A DNA stretch of 64,000 bases from Arsenophonus apicola. Its GTDB lineage: Bacteria; Pseudomonadota; Gammaproteobacteria; Enterobacterales; Enterobacteriaceae. The first letter of the stretch is position 1; each line of letters begins with the position of its first letter. Of this stretch, positions 55,795 to 64,000 are shown one piece after another. The stretch is from contig NZ_CP084223.1 of the NCBI RefSeq assembly GCF_020268605.1, positions 1 through 64,000 of the forward strand. Direction: 5' to 3'. The position numbers and the translations under genes were made by a program. Under the pieces are notes generated by a model. That model was given only the letters and a program-made list of their open reading frames with translations, was not told the origin of the DNA and searched no databases.

Positions 55795-56022
55795 ATGACA
55801 TTAAAAAAGCAAAGCCAAGAAAAATCCGTAATGGAGTTTGGGGAACATACTGATTTAAATAAAATATTGAATAATAAAAAACATAGAGATAAGAGAATTC
55901 AATTTATTATTGACGAGGATTTGCATACTAATTTTAAAATTCAATGTCTTAAAAATAGGGTTGATATGTCGACTGTATTAAAAGATCTCATTAAAAGTTG
56001 GTTAAAGAAGAACAGCAGATAA
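55795..56022 (+). CDS. ParG-like ribbon-helix-helix centromere-binding protein
   Basis: Seventy-five residues from ATG 55795: flexible N-terminus, then KRIQFIIDEDLHTNFKIQCL and MSTVLKDLIKSWLKK, the ParG-type RHH domain. Fifty bases after parA with a repeat of the ATATCAT motif between, so it probably represses its own operon and loads ParA on the centromere. Confidence 0.75.
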   Translation: MTLKKQSQEKSVMEFGEHTDLNKILNNKKHRDKRIQFIIDEDLHTNFKIQCLKNRVDMSTVLKDLIKSWLKKNSR

Positions 56023-56098
56023 TTTAAAACCGCTCCACGTCAGTGCGACAACACTAACGCAGAGCTAACCCAAAACCTAACCAAGTAGGAGTTGAGCT

Positions 56099-56233
56099 AT
56101 GAACAATAGTACCTTCCGAGTGCTCGTCTGTGAAGCACCGAAACATACAATCGTATTGTTTTCCCGTTTGTCCCGCAATTTAACCCTTCGTCAGCGTGCC
56201 AGAATTCTTAATAGCGTTGGGGGTAGGGTATGA
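56099..56233 (+). CDS. 44-residue basic peptide coupled to LuxR-type regulator
   Basis: MNNSTFRVLVCEAPKHTIVL ... LRQRARILNSVGGRV. TAGGAG eight bases before the ATG, and its stop overlaps the next ATG (ATGA), so translation is coupled. A leader or co-regulator peptide is possible. Not recognised. It was too short for usual cut-offs. Confidence 0.5.
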   Translation: MNNSTFRVLVCEAPKHTIVLFSRLSRNLTLRQRARILNSVGGRV

Positions 56234-56856
56234 ACTCCGAGATGATTAAATTCCTTTTGAGCAGCCCTGTTCCCTGTGGTTTCATAGATAACAAAAGGGA
56301 GGTTAGTGCTAATGTCAAAATGAAAGACTTGTTATATTTGCTGCGCCTTAGAACAGAAATGAGACACCTATTAGATGATATTCATATTCAAAAATCGCCA
56401 TTTTTCATAATCTGCGATTTATCTTCTGATTGCCACAACACGTGTAAAATCTGGCAATTCCATTTCCTGCCCCTTTTTTGCCATGATAACAAGTATCTTG
56501 GGACTCTCTTTTTCGCTCATAAATTTCTGTTTTTATCACCGCTGGAATATGTCGATAGCGTACATCCTTATTCAGTTAATGCTGAAAAACCTGACAAACT
56601 ATTTAATGATAAAGAATGGAAAATGGTTTTTTTCATGATGCACCGTTTAAACAGTAAGGAAATTGCTAAAAGATTAGGTATTTCGAGGTCAACGGTCGAA
56701 AATAAAATGCATATCATTTATCGAAGAGCAGATGTGCATTCTGCTTGTGAGTTAAGGCATTTTGGAAAATTAAAAGACTTTGATCGTTATATTCCTGCTG
56801 ACTTAATTGATAAGGGATGTGGATTTTTAAAAATGGGGGAAGGATATGAATTTTAA
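56230..56856 (+). CDS. PAS-like/LuxR-type transcription regulator
   Basis: 208 residues. The N-terminal half looks like a degenerate PAS domain (FIICDLSSDCHNTCKIWQFH, YLGTLFFAHKFLF), the C-terminal half is a LuxR-type HTH (MHRLNSKEIAKRLGISRSTV). It is related in layout to the TraJ-like gene at 57368. Overlaps the next gene by 11 bases. Confidence 0.7.
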   Translation: MNSEMIKFLLSSPVPCGFIDNKREVSANVKMKDLLYLLRLRTEMRHLLDDIHIQKSPFFIICDLSSDCHNTCKIWQFHFLPLFCHDNKYLGTLFFAHKFLFLSPLEYVDSVHPYSVNAEKPDKLFNDKEWKMVFFMMHRLNSKEIAKRLGISRSTVENKMHIIYRRADVHSACELRHFGKLKDFDRYIPADLIDKGCGFLKMGEGYEF

Positions 56857-57151
56857 AATTCAATATGATTTTGAATTATTTTCAGATTTGTTTCCTGAGT
56901 TTACCGGCACTCAAAAAGAAAATGTTTTTCTCTATGCTTTAGGTATTCCAAAAAATCAAATCGCTGACATCAGAGGTGTCTCGATAGGGAGTGTCGTTAA
57001 ATCACTAATGGAGGCGCAACAACGGTTGGATTTAGGTACTGTTGGATCGTTAAGGGCGGTAGTCAAATTAAGATTAATGTTAACGAAATCAAATTTTCAA
57101 TATAACGGAATTAACGAAAAATTATATTTAGGAAAAATAAATTATCAGTAA
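56846..57151 (+). CDS. small LuxR-type HTH protein
   Basis: 101 residues, with a helix-turn-helix (YALGIPKNQIADIRGVSIGS, VVKSLMEAQQRL) and no sensor domain. Translated with the previous gene. Could be a partner or antagonist in tra control. An incomplete LuxR HTH is also possible. Confidence 0.55.
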   Translation: MNFKIQYDFELFSDLFPEFTGTQKENVFLYALGIPKNQIADIRGVSIGSVVKSLMEAQQRLDLGTVGSLRAVVKLRLMLTKSNFQYNGINEKLYLGKINYQ

Positions 57152-57185
57152 TTAAATAAAATTATCAATTTTTATTTAAAATAAT

Positions 57186-57228
57186 GGGTATTTTTTACCT
57201 TTTTCTATAGGTATAAATTACCCTATTT
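57186..57228 (+). terminator. possible terminator
   Basis: GGGTA ... ACCT, 8-base loop, AGGT ... TACCC followed by TATTTTTC form an interrupted stem after the regulator pair. Confidence 0.4.
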
Positions 57229-57367
57229 TTCATTAATGACCACTAAATTTATTTAACTATATGAATTTAATGAGTAAAGTGTAAATTTACAAAATTTGAC
57301 TTTATATTTCTCATTAGACTAAAGTACAGGTTAAATTTTAATTAAAATAAAATTTAACGAGGTAGAT

Positions 57368-58072
57368 ATGGAACAGAAAATATTTTTACCTAAGATTTTA
57401 ACCAAAACTTTAGATAATTTGCCCTATCCTTTTTTTATTAGGGAAATGGGGAGCCTACGATTTATTTATGCTAATTCGCATTTAGCTAAATTAGTAGGTT
57501 TAAAATCAGCGAGTGAAATAATTGGAAGAATTGACTGTGAAATACCGGCTAGTTTATTTGATAATGAAGTCTCAGCACAATTATGGCAAAATCAAGTAAA
57601 AGAAGTTTCAAATAAAGAATGTACGATATCTTTATTGGAAGTTCATCCTGATGCGATTGATTATCCTTATTTAACAACAAAATTTCCTTTTTATGATGAA
57701 AATAACAATTGTGTAGGAATGGCGGCTTCTGGGAAATATCTGGAGGTTTATTCACCTAATGATTTCGTAAGAGGAAAGTTACCCGGATCTTTGCTTTTGA
57801 GTAAGCCTGATGATTTTTTCACCGAAAAAGAATGTGAAATTATTTTTCTGAAATTACAAGGAATGAAATCAAAAGAAATTGCTAATATTTTATCTCTCTC
57901 TCCAAGAACAATTGAACATAGATTATCAGGCATGTATGTAAAAGCTAAAGTTAATCACTTTGATGATTTCCAATATTTTTGTGAAATAAAAAATCTTCAT
58001 CGTTACCTTCCAAGAAGATTTCTTTTGGATAAAAGAATAGGCTTTGAAGGCGATTATATTATTGAAGATTAA
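57368..58072 (+). CDS. traJ: TraJ-like activator (PAS + LuxR-type HTH)
   Basis: F TraJ activates the main tra promoter and has a PAS fold plus C-terminal HTH. Here residues about 15-125 form a PAS domain (LPYPFFIREMGSLRFIYANS, KLVGLKSASEIIG, TTKFPFYDENNNCVGMAASG) and residues 150-200 an HTH (MKSKEIANILSLSPRTIEHR). 234 residues, F TraJ about 229. It is the last gene before traA. GAGGTAGAT precedes the ATG. A FinP-type antisense RNA would be expected in the 57.2-57.4 kb leader, but I cannot delimit one. Confidence 0.7.
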   Translation: MEQKIFLPKILTKTLDNLPYPFFIREMGSLRFIYANSHLAKLVGLKSASEIIGRIDCEIPASLFDNEVSAQLWQNQVKEVSNKECTISLLEVHPDAIDYPYLTTKFPFYDENNNCVGMAASGKYLEVYSPNDFVRGKLPGSLLLSKPDDFFTEKECEIIFLKLQGMKSKEIANILSLSPRTIEHRLSGMYVKAKVNHFDDFQYFCEIKNLHRYLPRRFLLDKRIGFEGDYIIED

Positions 58073-58404
58073 AAGTTGTTTTATTAAAAAACTATAATTA
58101 TATATTCATATATTGATTGGATTAAATATATTTAATTCATAAACATCACCAGGAACTTTATTTAAGAATTAAAGATAAGTTTGTGAATTGAATTATTAAA
58201 TATTCAATTTTCAGGTTAACTTTATTTGCAATAATAGAGCGTTAGCATAATAAATCATTAAAGTCTAGGGTTATTTAAGGAGTATGTTATTTCTTAAATA
58301 ACAATATACTTTTAATCTAATTAAATTAAATAGCTTTAATTTCAATTAATTTGTTAATTAAGCTTTTATTCAATTTCATAATAAACCGTCTTAAGGAGAC
58401 TTAA
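58073..58404. promoter_or_regulatory. tra operon promoter region with inverted repeat
   Basis: AT-rich 332-bp gap between the TraJ-like gene and traA. GTTATTTAAG and CTTAAATAAC (58270-58279, 58293-58302) form a 10-bp inverted repeat, a candidate activator site. The gap ends with AAGGAGACTTAA, the traA ribosome site. No traY is seen. Confidence 0.5.
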
Positions 58405-58757
58405 ATGAACGGCAAGGTCACTTCATGCCTAAAAAACCCTTTCACTGCGGGTGCGGTAGCTATCCGTAAGGTGTTAAAACAACAAAAATTGTTATTAACA
58501 ATGACGTTTTTGGATTGTTAATGTTATTTCCAGCCATGCAGGCTTTCGCAGATGCGCCGGCAAGTGGTGATTTGTTTGTTAATGGCAAAGGGGTGATCCA
58601 AAGCACCTTTGGCAAAGGCTCAACGGTAGTCTGGATTCTGTACGTACTGGAAATTCTGGCAGCGGTTCTCGCTTATGTTAAAACCAAAAATATTGCCGTT
58701 TTTGGTGGCATCGCCGCAGTGCTGGTCTTTGTTAATGTGGTCTTTGGATTAATTTAA
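58405..58757 (+). CDS. traA: TraA-like F-type propilin, one frame break
   Basis: Conjugative pilus subunit. Start MNGKVTSCLKNPFTAGAVAI, long leader, signal cleavage after AMQAFA, mature part DAPASGDLFVNGKGVIQSTF then GKGSTVVWILYVLEILAAVL and YVKTKNIAVFGGIAAVLVFV, the two pilin helices; F TraA has the same layout (ATFGKDSSVVKW). The frame breaks at a T run near 58508 (five Ts; six restores the leader), so the uninterrupted frame begins only at 58515. Confidence 0.85.
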
Positions 58758-59051
58758 TGTCGGATAATTCACGCCACCAGTTCCCCTCGACACTCGCACA
58801 TCAGCGGCGGTTTTGGGCTTGCCTCTCGATGAAGCAGTGGTTTACTTGCCGCTTATTGGTTGTGCGATTTTCGTCAATATGTGGATATTTGCGCCCGCCT
58901 TAGCCATAGCTTTTGTTGGGCTTCGCCGGCTTAAGCAGGGCAAAGGGTCAAGTTATCTGTTGGGGCTGGCGTACTGGGGTTACCCACATCAGTCATGCGT
59001 TTTTTTATCACTGTTTTACCCGAAAGTTTCAAACGGTACTGGATAGCGTGA
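58757..59051 (+). CDS. traL: TraL-like pilus assembly protein, two frame breaks
   Basis: Small inner-membrane protein of the F-type system. Start overlaps the traA stop (TAATG). Repaired sequence: MSDNSRHQFPSTLAHQRRF, LGLPLDEAVVYLPLIGCAIF, then GLRRLKQGKGSSYLLGLAYW and LPESFKRYWIA at the end, as in F TraL (PDSCFRQWIK). Breaks: T run near 58815 (needs five Ts) and G run near 58976 (needs five Gs). About 98 residues. Confidence 0.78.
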
Positions 59052-59056
59052 GGAGC

Positions 59057-59629
59057 GTGCATGGATTATCAACTGCGGAAGTCATCACAAAACAATTAGC
59101 CATCGGGGTCGTGACCTGCGTGGTGATAACGGTGTTAAGTTTAGGTGTTTGTTATCGGCTACTAATGCAAAACAGGGAATTGACTTCTCAGCTTGTTAAT
59201 AATCATCAAACGATTGTGACCCCAATGGTTGCCCACGAAGGTTTTTCCTTTCACGGCACACGCGGTGATGCCCGTTATCTTCGTCTGATGGCGTTGAGTC
59301 TGCTTAACCTGCGTCTGAATGTCTCCGCGCAAACCATCAAAGACAGTCATGATTTGTTGCTGGCTTACAGTGATACGCATTTACGCGAAAAACTGATTGC
59401 CGTGTTAGCGCAGGAGCGCCAACGGATGGCTATCAATGAAGCCAGCTCTACCTTTTATCTGAAGGAGGTCAAGGTGAGTCCCGATAGCGGTGTGGTGGAT
59501 ATTACCGGCCAATTGCACTTCTTCTACGGCATTAAAGCGGTGGAGCCGGTCGATAAGCACTATCGTTTGCGCCTCGAGACCCGCGACGGGGCATTGAAAC
59601 TAACGGATTTTGTGGAGTTGCCGGCATGA
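59057..59629 (+). CDS. traE: TraE-like pilus assembly protein (VirB5/VirB8-type position)
   Basis: 190 residues from GTG 59057 after GTGAGGAGC. N-terminal membrane anchor (LAIGVVTCVVITVLSLGVCY) and a periplasmic domain with DARYLRLMALSLLNLRLNVS, matching F TraE (ASYLQQMALSFIALRLNVS), and RRLE-rich end. Stop overlaps traK start by four bases. Confidence 0.85.
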   Translation: MHGLSTAEVITKQLAIGVVTCVVITVLSLGVCYRLLMQNRELTSQLVNNHQTIVTPMVAHEGFSFHGTRGDARYLRLMALSLLNLRLNVSAQTIKDSHDLLLAYSDTHLREKLIAVLAQERQRMAINEASSTFYLKEVKVSPDSGVVDITGQLHFFYGIKAVEPVDKHYRLRLETRDGALKLTDFVELPA

Positions 59630-60333
59630 AAAAACTGCTTTTTTGTTTAAGTTTTATGTTGATTTCCACATCCATTTGGGCAGAGAACCTGACTGTTACC
59701 CCTCATAGTGTGGTGCGACTTTCCGTGAGCAATCGTGAACCCAATGTGATTGCGGTGATGAATGACCGGATAGTGGAAGCCAATAGTGCCGCCGGCAAGC
59801 TAGCCGATAAAAAAGCCACTGACAGCGGGGCACTGATTTTACCACCGAAGAAACAACACCCTTTTCGCTCTACATCGAAACCGAAAAGGGTTTGGTTTTA
59901 CCGTCAATGCCATCCCCGTTCAAAAAATCCCAGGGCATCAATGTGAGCGTGATGAATGCCGAGGCGAAAGCTGACGCGAATGCTCAAGAATGGGGAAAAC
60001 CAGCGATTCTTACAGTCAGTTTATCACGCGGACTTTTACGGCGGCGATGAACGACAATATCCCCACTGGTTTTGTTAAAAATGGTCGTGTAAACGTCAAC
60101 TGGTCAGCCTCGGCATTAGCCAACTTCCGCTTTCGGGACAATGTGAGCTTTCAGGGCAAAACATTCGGTTACTACGAGTTAATGTTGAGAACAAAACCTC
60201 ACAACCTATTCAATTAAATGAGCGAGTTTTTTGGGTTCCGCAAACGATGGCCATTGCATTTAATCCGACCGTTAATACCTTACGACCGCATGAACAGGTC
60301 ACGCTGTTTCTTCTGATTAAGGAGAAACCGTAA
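59626..60333 (+). CDS. traK: TraK-like secretin-type lipoprotein partner, frame broken
   Basis: Outer-membrane component (VirB9-like) of the F-type channel. Signal peptide MKKLLFCLSFMLISTSIWAE; then LTVTPHSVVRLSVSNREPNV, DRIVEANS; after a break near 59837 (ATTTTACC, one T short) FTTEETTPFSLYIETEKGLG; later NIPTGFVKNGRVNVNWSASA; and at the end VTLFLLIKEKP with a stop at 60331-60333 overlapping traB. Breaks near 59837, 59925 and 60195. About 235 residues if repaired. Confidence 0.78.
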
Positions 60334-61652
60334 TGAATATCAATCATTTTATTCGCAAAAATCAAAAGTTGGTATTTAGTGCAATTGGCCTCGGTGTGGT
60401 GGCGAGTTTTACGCTGCTGTGGTGGATAAACAGACAAGCATCAGGTGTGGAACTAACTGCCTCGGATAGCACAGTGCAATCAGGTAATGCCAGTACTCAA
60501 GAGCCGGATTTAACCGGCGCCATCACTAACACCTTTGACAATAAGGTGCAAGGCAATGTGGTTACCGATGCCCAGTTAAGCGAAAAAGCCAACCGGCAGA
60601 CAATGGATATGTTGCTAAAAGAAATTCAGGGCATTAAGCGCGATTTTGATGCGGTTAAAAACGAAAATAGCCAGTTGAAGGCCAATATGGGTCAGCTTCA
60701 AGCTGATTTGCAGAATAATCAAAAAGCGATGGAAAGCCAGCCAACACCAGGGGCAAGTCAAACAGGGTATTCCTCGCAAATTGCTATCCTGCCACCGAAA
60801 GGCCAACTTGAAAGTACCCGTTTTAGCTATCCAAAAAAAGAAAACGTGATCTCATCCGGTTTTTATGTCCCCTCAGGGACATTTTCAACCGCCATTGTAC
60901 TGGAAGGCGCGGATGCCAATGCGTCAGTGAAAGGCGAAACCAAAAAAGTCGCCATGCAGTTTAAATTAACCGGCCTTGCCCATCTACCTGGCAACCAAAA
61001 GCTCGACAAATTAACTCACTGCTTTGTTACCGCGTCGGCTTGGGGAGAAATATCCAGCGAACGGGCAGAAGTGAGACTCGAGCGTCTGTCGTGTGTCATT
61101 GATAACAAACATATTGACCAGGTAGTTGAAGGGCATGTCGGTTTTTATGGCAAAAATGGCATTAAAGGCATACCTGTTATGCGAAATGGCACTATGTTAG
61201 GCCTTGCTTTTGGGGCAGGGGCACTGGGCGGATTAGGAAACGCTTTTTCACAAGTGGGAAGTACGACAGTGGGAATGGGCGCGGCGCATCAGACAACAAT
61301 GCAGGAAGTCGCCAGGCAGGCATTAGGAAGTGGTGCCTCCAGCGCCGCCAATAAACTGGCGGATTATTACATTGAGCGCGCCGAGCAATATCATCCGGTT
61401 ATTCCGATAGGCGCTGCTAATCGCGTCGAAGTGGTTTTCCAAAAAGGCTTTAAAGCCGAATTTATTGAAGATTTGGCAGCAAGAAAAGCGGCTGAGTCAC
61501 CCACCCAACTGGCGAAAACCGCCGGCAACAGTTTAAAAACCAATCTTCCGCCGGAGTTGCTCAACCAGTTAGGCAGCGCGGCCTCAATGGATATATCTGA
61601 TTTTGTCACACCCACAAAACCACCGTCAAATAACGGAGGCGTGAAGCCATGA
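60333..61652 (+). CDS. traB: TraB-like channel protein (VirB10 family)
   Basis: Inner-to-outer membrane spanning protein; intact, 439 residues (F 475). Transmembrane segment at about 14-32 (LVFSAIGLGVVASFTLLWWI), coiled coil about 85-130 (LLKEIQGIKRDFDAVKNENS), Pro/Gln linker, and the VirB10 beta-barrel domain with FYVPSGTFSTAIVLEGADAN, VTASAWGEISSERAEVRLER, GFYGKNGIKG. One of the few tra genes without a break. Confidence 0.92.
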   Translation: MNINHFIRKNQKLVFSAIGLGVVASFTLLWWINRQASGVELTASDSTVQSGNASTQEPDLTGAITNTFDNKVQGNVVTDAQLSEKANRQTMDMLLKEIQGIKRDFDAVKNENSQLKANMGQLQADLQNNQKAMESQPTPGASQTGYSSQIAILPPKGQLESTRFSYPKKENVISSGFYVPSGTFSTAIVLEGADANASVKGETKKVAMQFKLTGLAHLPGNQKLDKLTHCFVTASAWGEISSERAEVRLERLSCVIDNKHIDQVVEGHVGFYGKNGIKGIPVMRNGTMLGLAFGAGALGGLGNAFSQVGSTTVGMGAAHQTTMQEVARQALGSGASSAANKLADYYIERAEQYHPVIPIGAANRVEVVFQKGFKAEFIEDLAARKAAESPTQLAKTAGNSLKTNLPPELLNQLGSAASMDISDFVTPTKPPSNNGGVKP

Positions 61653-62095
61653 ATACGTTAGCACAGAAACCCATTATCAAACATCCAGCACTTAATGTGG
61701 TGAGCACAAAAAACACCTTGTTGTTGCCGATTAAACAAAAGGCGTCAATCGGTAAAAGAACCGCCCTGCAGGGCTTACAACTGATAATAAATGTCAGTCT
61801 TTATTTTCCCTTAATATTTATCTGGCTCACGGTGGCTTTTGCATTAAGTGGAAATCTGGCAATCAGTTATCCCATTGAACCGGAGGCGATGTACTTAACG
61901 TTCGATAACGTTGTCGAGCGGCTTGCCCCCGTTTTTCGTCTGTCATTGGCTATCACCTTAATACTTTGTTTTTTGCGGTTGGCAGTCGGGATTTTCCGGA
62001 AAAATCTAACAAGAAGGAGTCAACATGATGCTGAAATATCGTATAGGGCTTATTACCGGCATTATGTTGCTCTCAGGCTGCGCTGGCATGAATAG
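61649..62095 (+). CDS. membrane protein in the traP position
   Basis: Starts with ATGA overlap to traB. As written 148 residues with two hydrophobic segments (LQLIINVSLYFPLIFIWLTV, LAPVFRLSLAITLILCFLRL); the last 24 residues lie out of frame in traV, and one A less in the A run near 62001 would stop it at about 62009 (FRKI). F has traP between traB and traV; similarity to F TraP is positional only. Confidence 0.55.
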   Translation: MNTLAQKPIIKHPALNVVSTKNTLLLPIKQKASIGKRTALQGLQLIINVSLYFPLIFIWLTVAFALSGNLAISYPIEPEAMYLTFDNVVERLAPVFRLSLAITLILCFLRLAVGIFRKNLTRRSQHDAEISYRAYYRHYVALRLRWHE

Positions 62096-62557
62096 TGAGT
62101 TTGAATTTGGTAAACCGGCCAAAGATTCGGGTTACTGGATGAGTGAAGCCGATGCGATGACTGATACCGCCAGTGATTCAGTCGCCCAACATAAAGGCGA
62201 GGTCGTCAAGTCCGCTACAGGATTTAATCTATCGGCTTACCGTTTAATTCAGTTAAGCAATCCACAAACACCGGTAACATTGTTAACTGAGCACGCGATA
62301 AGTGCGAATAATCCAAACTCAATGAAGGTTAAATCACCTACATCACGCTGGCTAACGAATGATATTACCGTACAGCCTGGGGTAGAGTGTCCGGCAAGTC
62401 CTTGTCTGGGAGAAGTGACTGCCCCATCTCGGCAAGCGGAGCGGATAACGCGCGCCTGGATAGCCCTTATGTGTCACCGGATGACGTCGTCCATGCCGGC
62501 GAAGTGGTTTATTTCGTGACCACCCCGTCCACCTGGGCAAATGTGGAGAAGGTGTAA
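62025..62557 (+). CDS. traV: TraV-like outer-membrane lipoprotein, one frame break
   Basis: VirB7-like lipoprotein of the F-type core complex. MMLKYRIGLITGIMLLSGCA has a lipobox with Cys near residue 19; PGVECPASPC gives the further cysteines typical of TraV. Frame is lost near 62440; the other frame continues ADNARLDSPYVSPDDVVHAG and ends TWANVEKV at 62557, overlapping the traC start (TAATG). GAAGGAGTCAAC precedes the ATG. Confidence 0.8.
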
Positions 62558-64000
62558 TGTTAAAACACGTCAATCCACTGAAAATCATTGAACTGGTGGG
62601 TAATGCCCTGATGGAAAAAGACACCACCCGTGAAACGGCAAAAAAGCTCGAGTCGATGGATTATCCGCATTTGCGCGACTTATTGCCCTATCGGGATTAT
62701 GACGGCGACCATCAGCTTTTTATCAACCAAAGCTCATTAGGTTTTTTATTGGAAGCGCAACCCTTAATAGGCGCAAATGAAAAGCTGGTCGAATCATTAG
62801 AAGAGCTAGTTAAGAACAATTTACCGCGTGATATTCCGCTGCAGGTGATTTTGCTGTCCAGTCAAACAGTGCATGAGAAATTAACCACCGGCTTGCGGGA
62901 TTTTAGCTGGCAGGGCAATCGTGCCGATGAATGCAATCAAATTACGCAGGGGTTTTATCTGGATGCGGCGCGTCATCAGTTTGCTAATCCACAGAATCTA
63001 CCGTTGACACTCAGAGACTATCATCTGTTTTTTGCCTTCTGCCAGCCATGTAAGCGGATAACGGAAAGTGAAATCATCAAAATCCGTGAAATCCGCCGTA
63101 ATCTGTTAAGTGCACTAAGTGCCTCCGATATTCATGCGGATAATGCGTCAATCACCCGTTTTTTGCAAATGATGCGCGAAATGATTAACCCGGATACGGA
63201 AAGATTAAAACCATACTCAACAGAATGGATAGAAGATAAAGATATAAATCAGCAGATTGTGCAGAACAACACCTGCTACTGGTTTAAACCGGGCTATGTG
63301 GAAATTACCGGACGCAATGAAGAAGACAAACCGTTTTCCACCCGCGCTATGCATTTTAACCTCGACAGCAATCCCAGAGCGCACTATCTCTGGCAAAACG
63401 GCAATATTATTTCCAATCTGCTTAATCCACAAAACGGCATCCGTTGCCCATTTGTCATGAGTTTCATCATTCAAACCGAAGACCAGTCCCGTAGTCAGGG
63501 TGAGGCCAATAAGAATTTCTTGGATTTGGAGCGGAAAGTTTCCTCGTCTTATGCAAAATATATCCCTCAACCAAACGCCAGCACGCCGAATGGAAAAGTT
63601 TGCGCGAAGGATTGCTCTCAACCGCGACGTCACTGTCCGGTTATTACCTCGGCGTCACCCTTTTTTGTCGTGATGATGAAGAGGAAGCGGCTAAAGAAGC
63701 GGAGCGCACCAAAAAAGCCTTTTCGATGCAGGGGCTTAATATGGTCAGAGCCGATTTAATGCAGATGCGTAACTTCCTGGGTCACTTACCTTTTGCGGTG
63801 GGCGATAATCCGAAGCTCTGGAAAGACTTCTTAAAAACGGGTGCTATTCAACGGGCAGAATCCTTTCAGGCGGTCAATCTCATGCCGATTATCGCCGATA
63901 ACAAGCTCAGTCAGGCAGGGATAGTCTTCCCAAGTTACCGCCATCAACTGGCGTTTCTCGATATTTTTGACGCAAGTCTGCCGAACACGAATTTTAACTG
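62557..64000 (+). CDS. traC: TraC-like conjugation ATPase (VirB4 family), cut by window end
   Basis: Cytoplasmic ATPase for pilus assembly. Visible: LLPYRDYDGDHQLFINQSSL, RDYHLFFAFCQPC, ITRFLQMMREMINPD, and after a break near 63555 (CCC needs CCCC) AEWKSLREGL, MRNFLGHLPFAVGDNPK, IQRAESFQAVNLMPIIADNK. F TraC shows matching RAESFNVANLMPLVADNP. The Walker A motif lies beyond the window. About 480 codons present. Confidence 0.9.

Overview
The window reads as part of a large, mobile-element-rich plasmid from an insect-associated gammaproteobacterium. A Morganellaceae host of the Arsenophonus/Photorhabdus/Providencia kind is my inference from AT-rich genes, a serralysin, E3-type colicins and F- and R64-like transfer genes; no chromosomal marker is present. 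It carries two iteron replicons (rep genes at 14.7 kb and 54.0 kb), two ParA partition loci, an F-like oriT with traM (48.7-49.5 kb), the start of an F-type transfer operon (traA-L-E-K-B-?-V-C, 58.4-64 kb) and an R64-like thin type IV pilus operon (pilN-O-P-Q-R-S-T-U, read leftward from 43.4 to 32.8 kb).

Layout. 1-3.9 kb: Tn3-family transposon copy A. 4.2-6.0 kb: secreted serralysin-type protease. 6-8.9 kb: graveyard of IS481, Tn3 and IS21 fragments, a lipoprotein and a dead nuclease. 9-11.3 kb: SOS-type pair umuC and cho, divergent. 11.3-14 kb: leftward block (small gene, small gene, FinO/ProQ, Rpn nuclease, small gene, HU). 14.1-15.6 kb: iteron origin 1 and Rep. 15.7-17.1 kb: parA cassette inside a perfect 128-bp inverted repeat. 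17.8-21.6 kb: a different Tn3 element. 22.0-24.0 and 34.2-36.2 kb: two inverted copies of one IS21-family element. 24.5-32.8 kb: bacteriocin array of pyocin-S/colicin-E3-type toxins with immunity genes and spare C-terminal tips, directly downstream of pilU where R64 has pilV. 32.8-43.4 kb: pil operon with an stbDE toxin-antitoxin pair inside. 44.2-48.1 kb: Tn3 copy B, inverted relative to copy A. 48.3-50.4 kb: traM, oriT and a VirB1-like transglycosylase. 50.5-53.4 kb: second copy of the FinO-Rpn-HU block. 53.5-56.0 kb: iteron origin 2, Rep, ParA and ParG-like protein. 56.1-58.1 kb: PAS/LuxR-type regulators, the last TraJ-like. 58.4 kb to the end: tra operon.

How it fits together. The two replicons are homologous but their iterons differ, and each is preceded by a related block, so the molecule looks like a fusion of two related plasmids. 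FinO and the TraJ-like regulators would set transfer level, TraM and oriT start transfer, the F-type system moves DNA, and the pil system would stabilise mating. The bacteriocins would kill competitors lacking the matching immunity genes.

A caution runs through the annotation: very many genes are broken by one-base changes, nearly always in runs of one base, and duplicated copies differ at exactly such runs. This fits uncorrected homopolymer errors in a long-read or pyrosequencing assembly at least as well as true decay. I therefore give full-length coordinates for such genes and state where the frame breaks.
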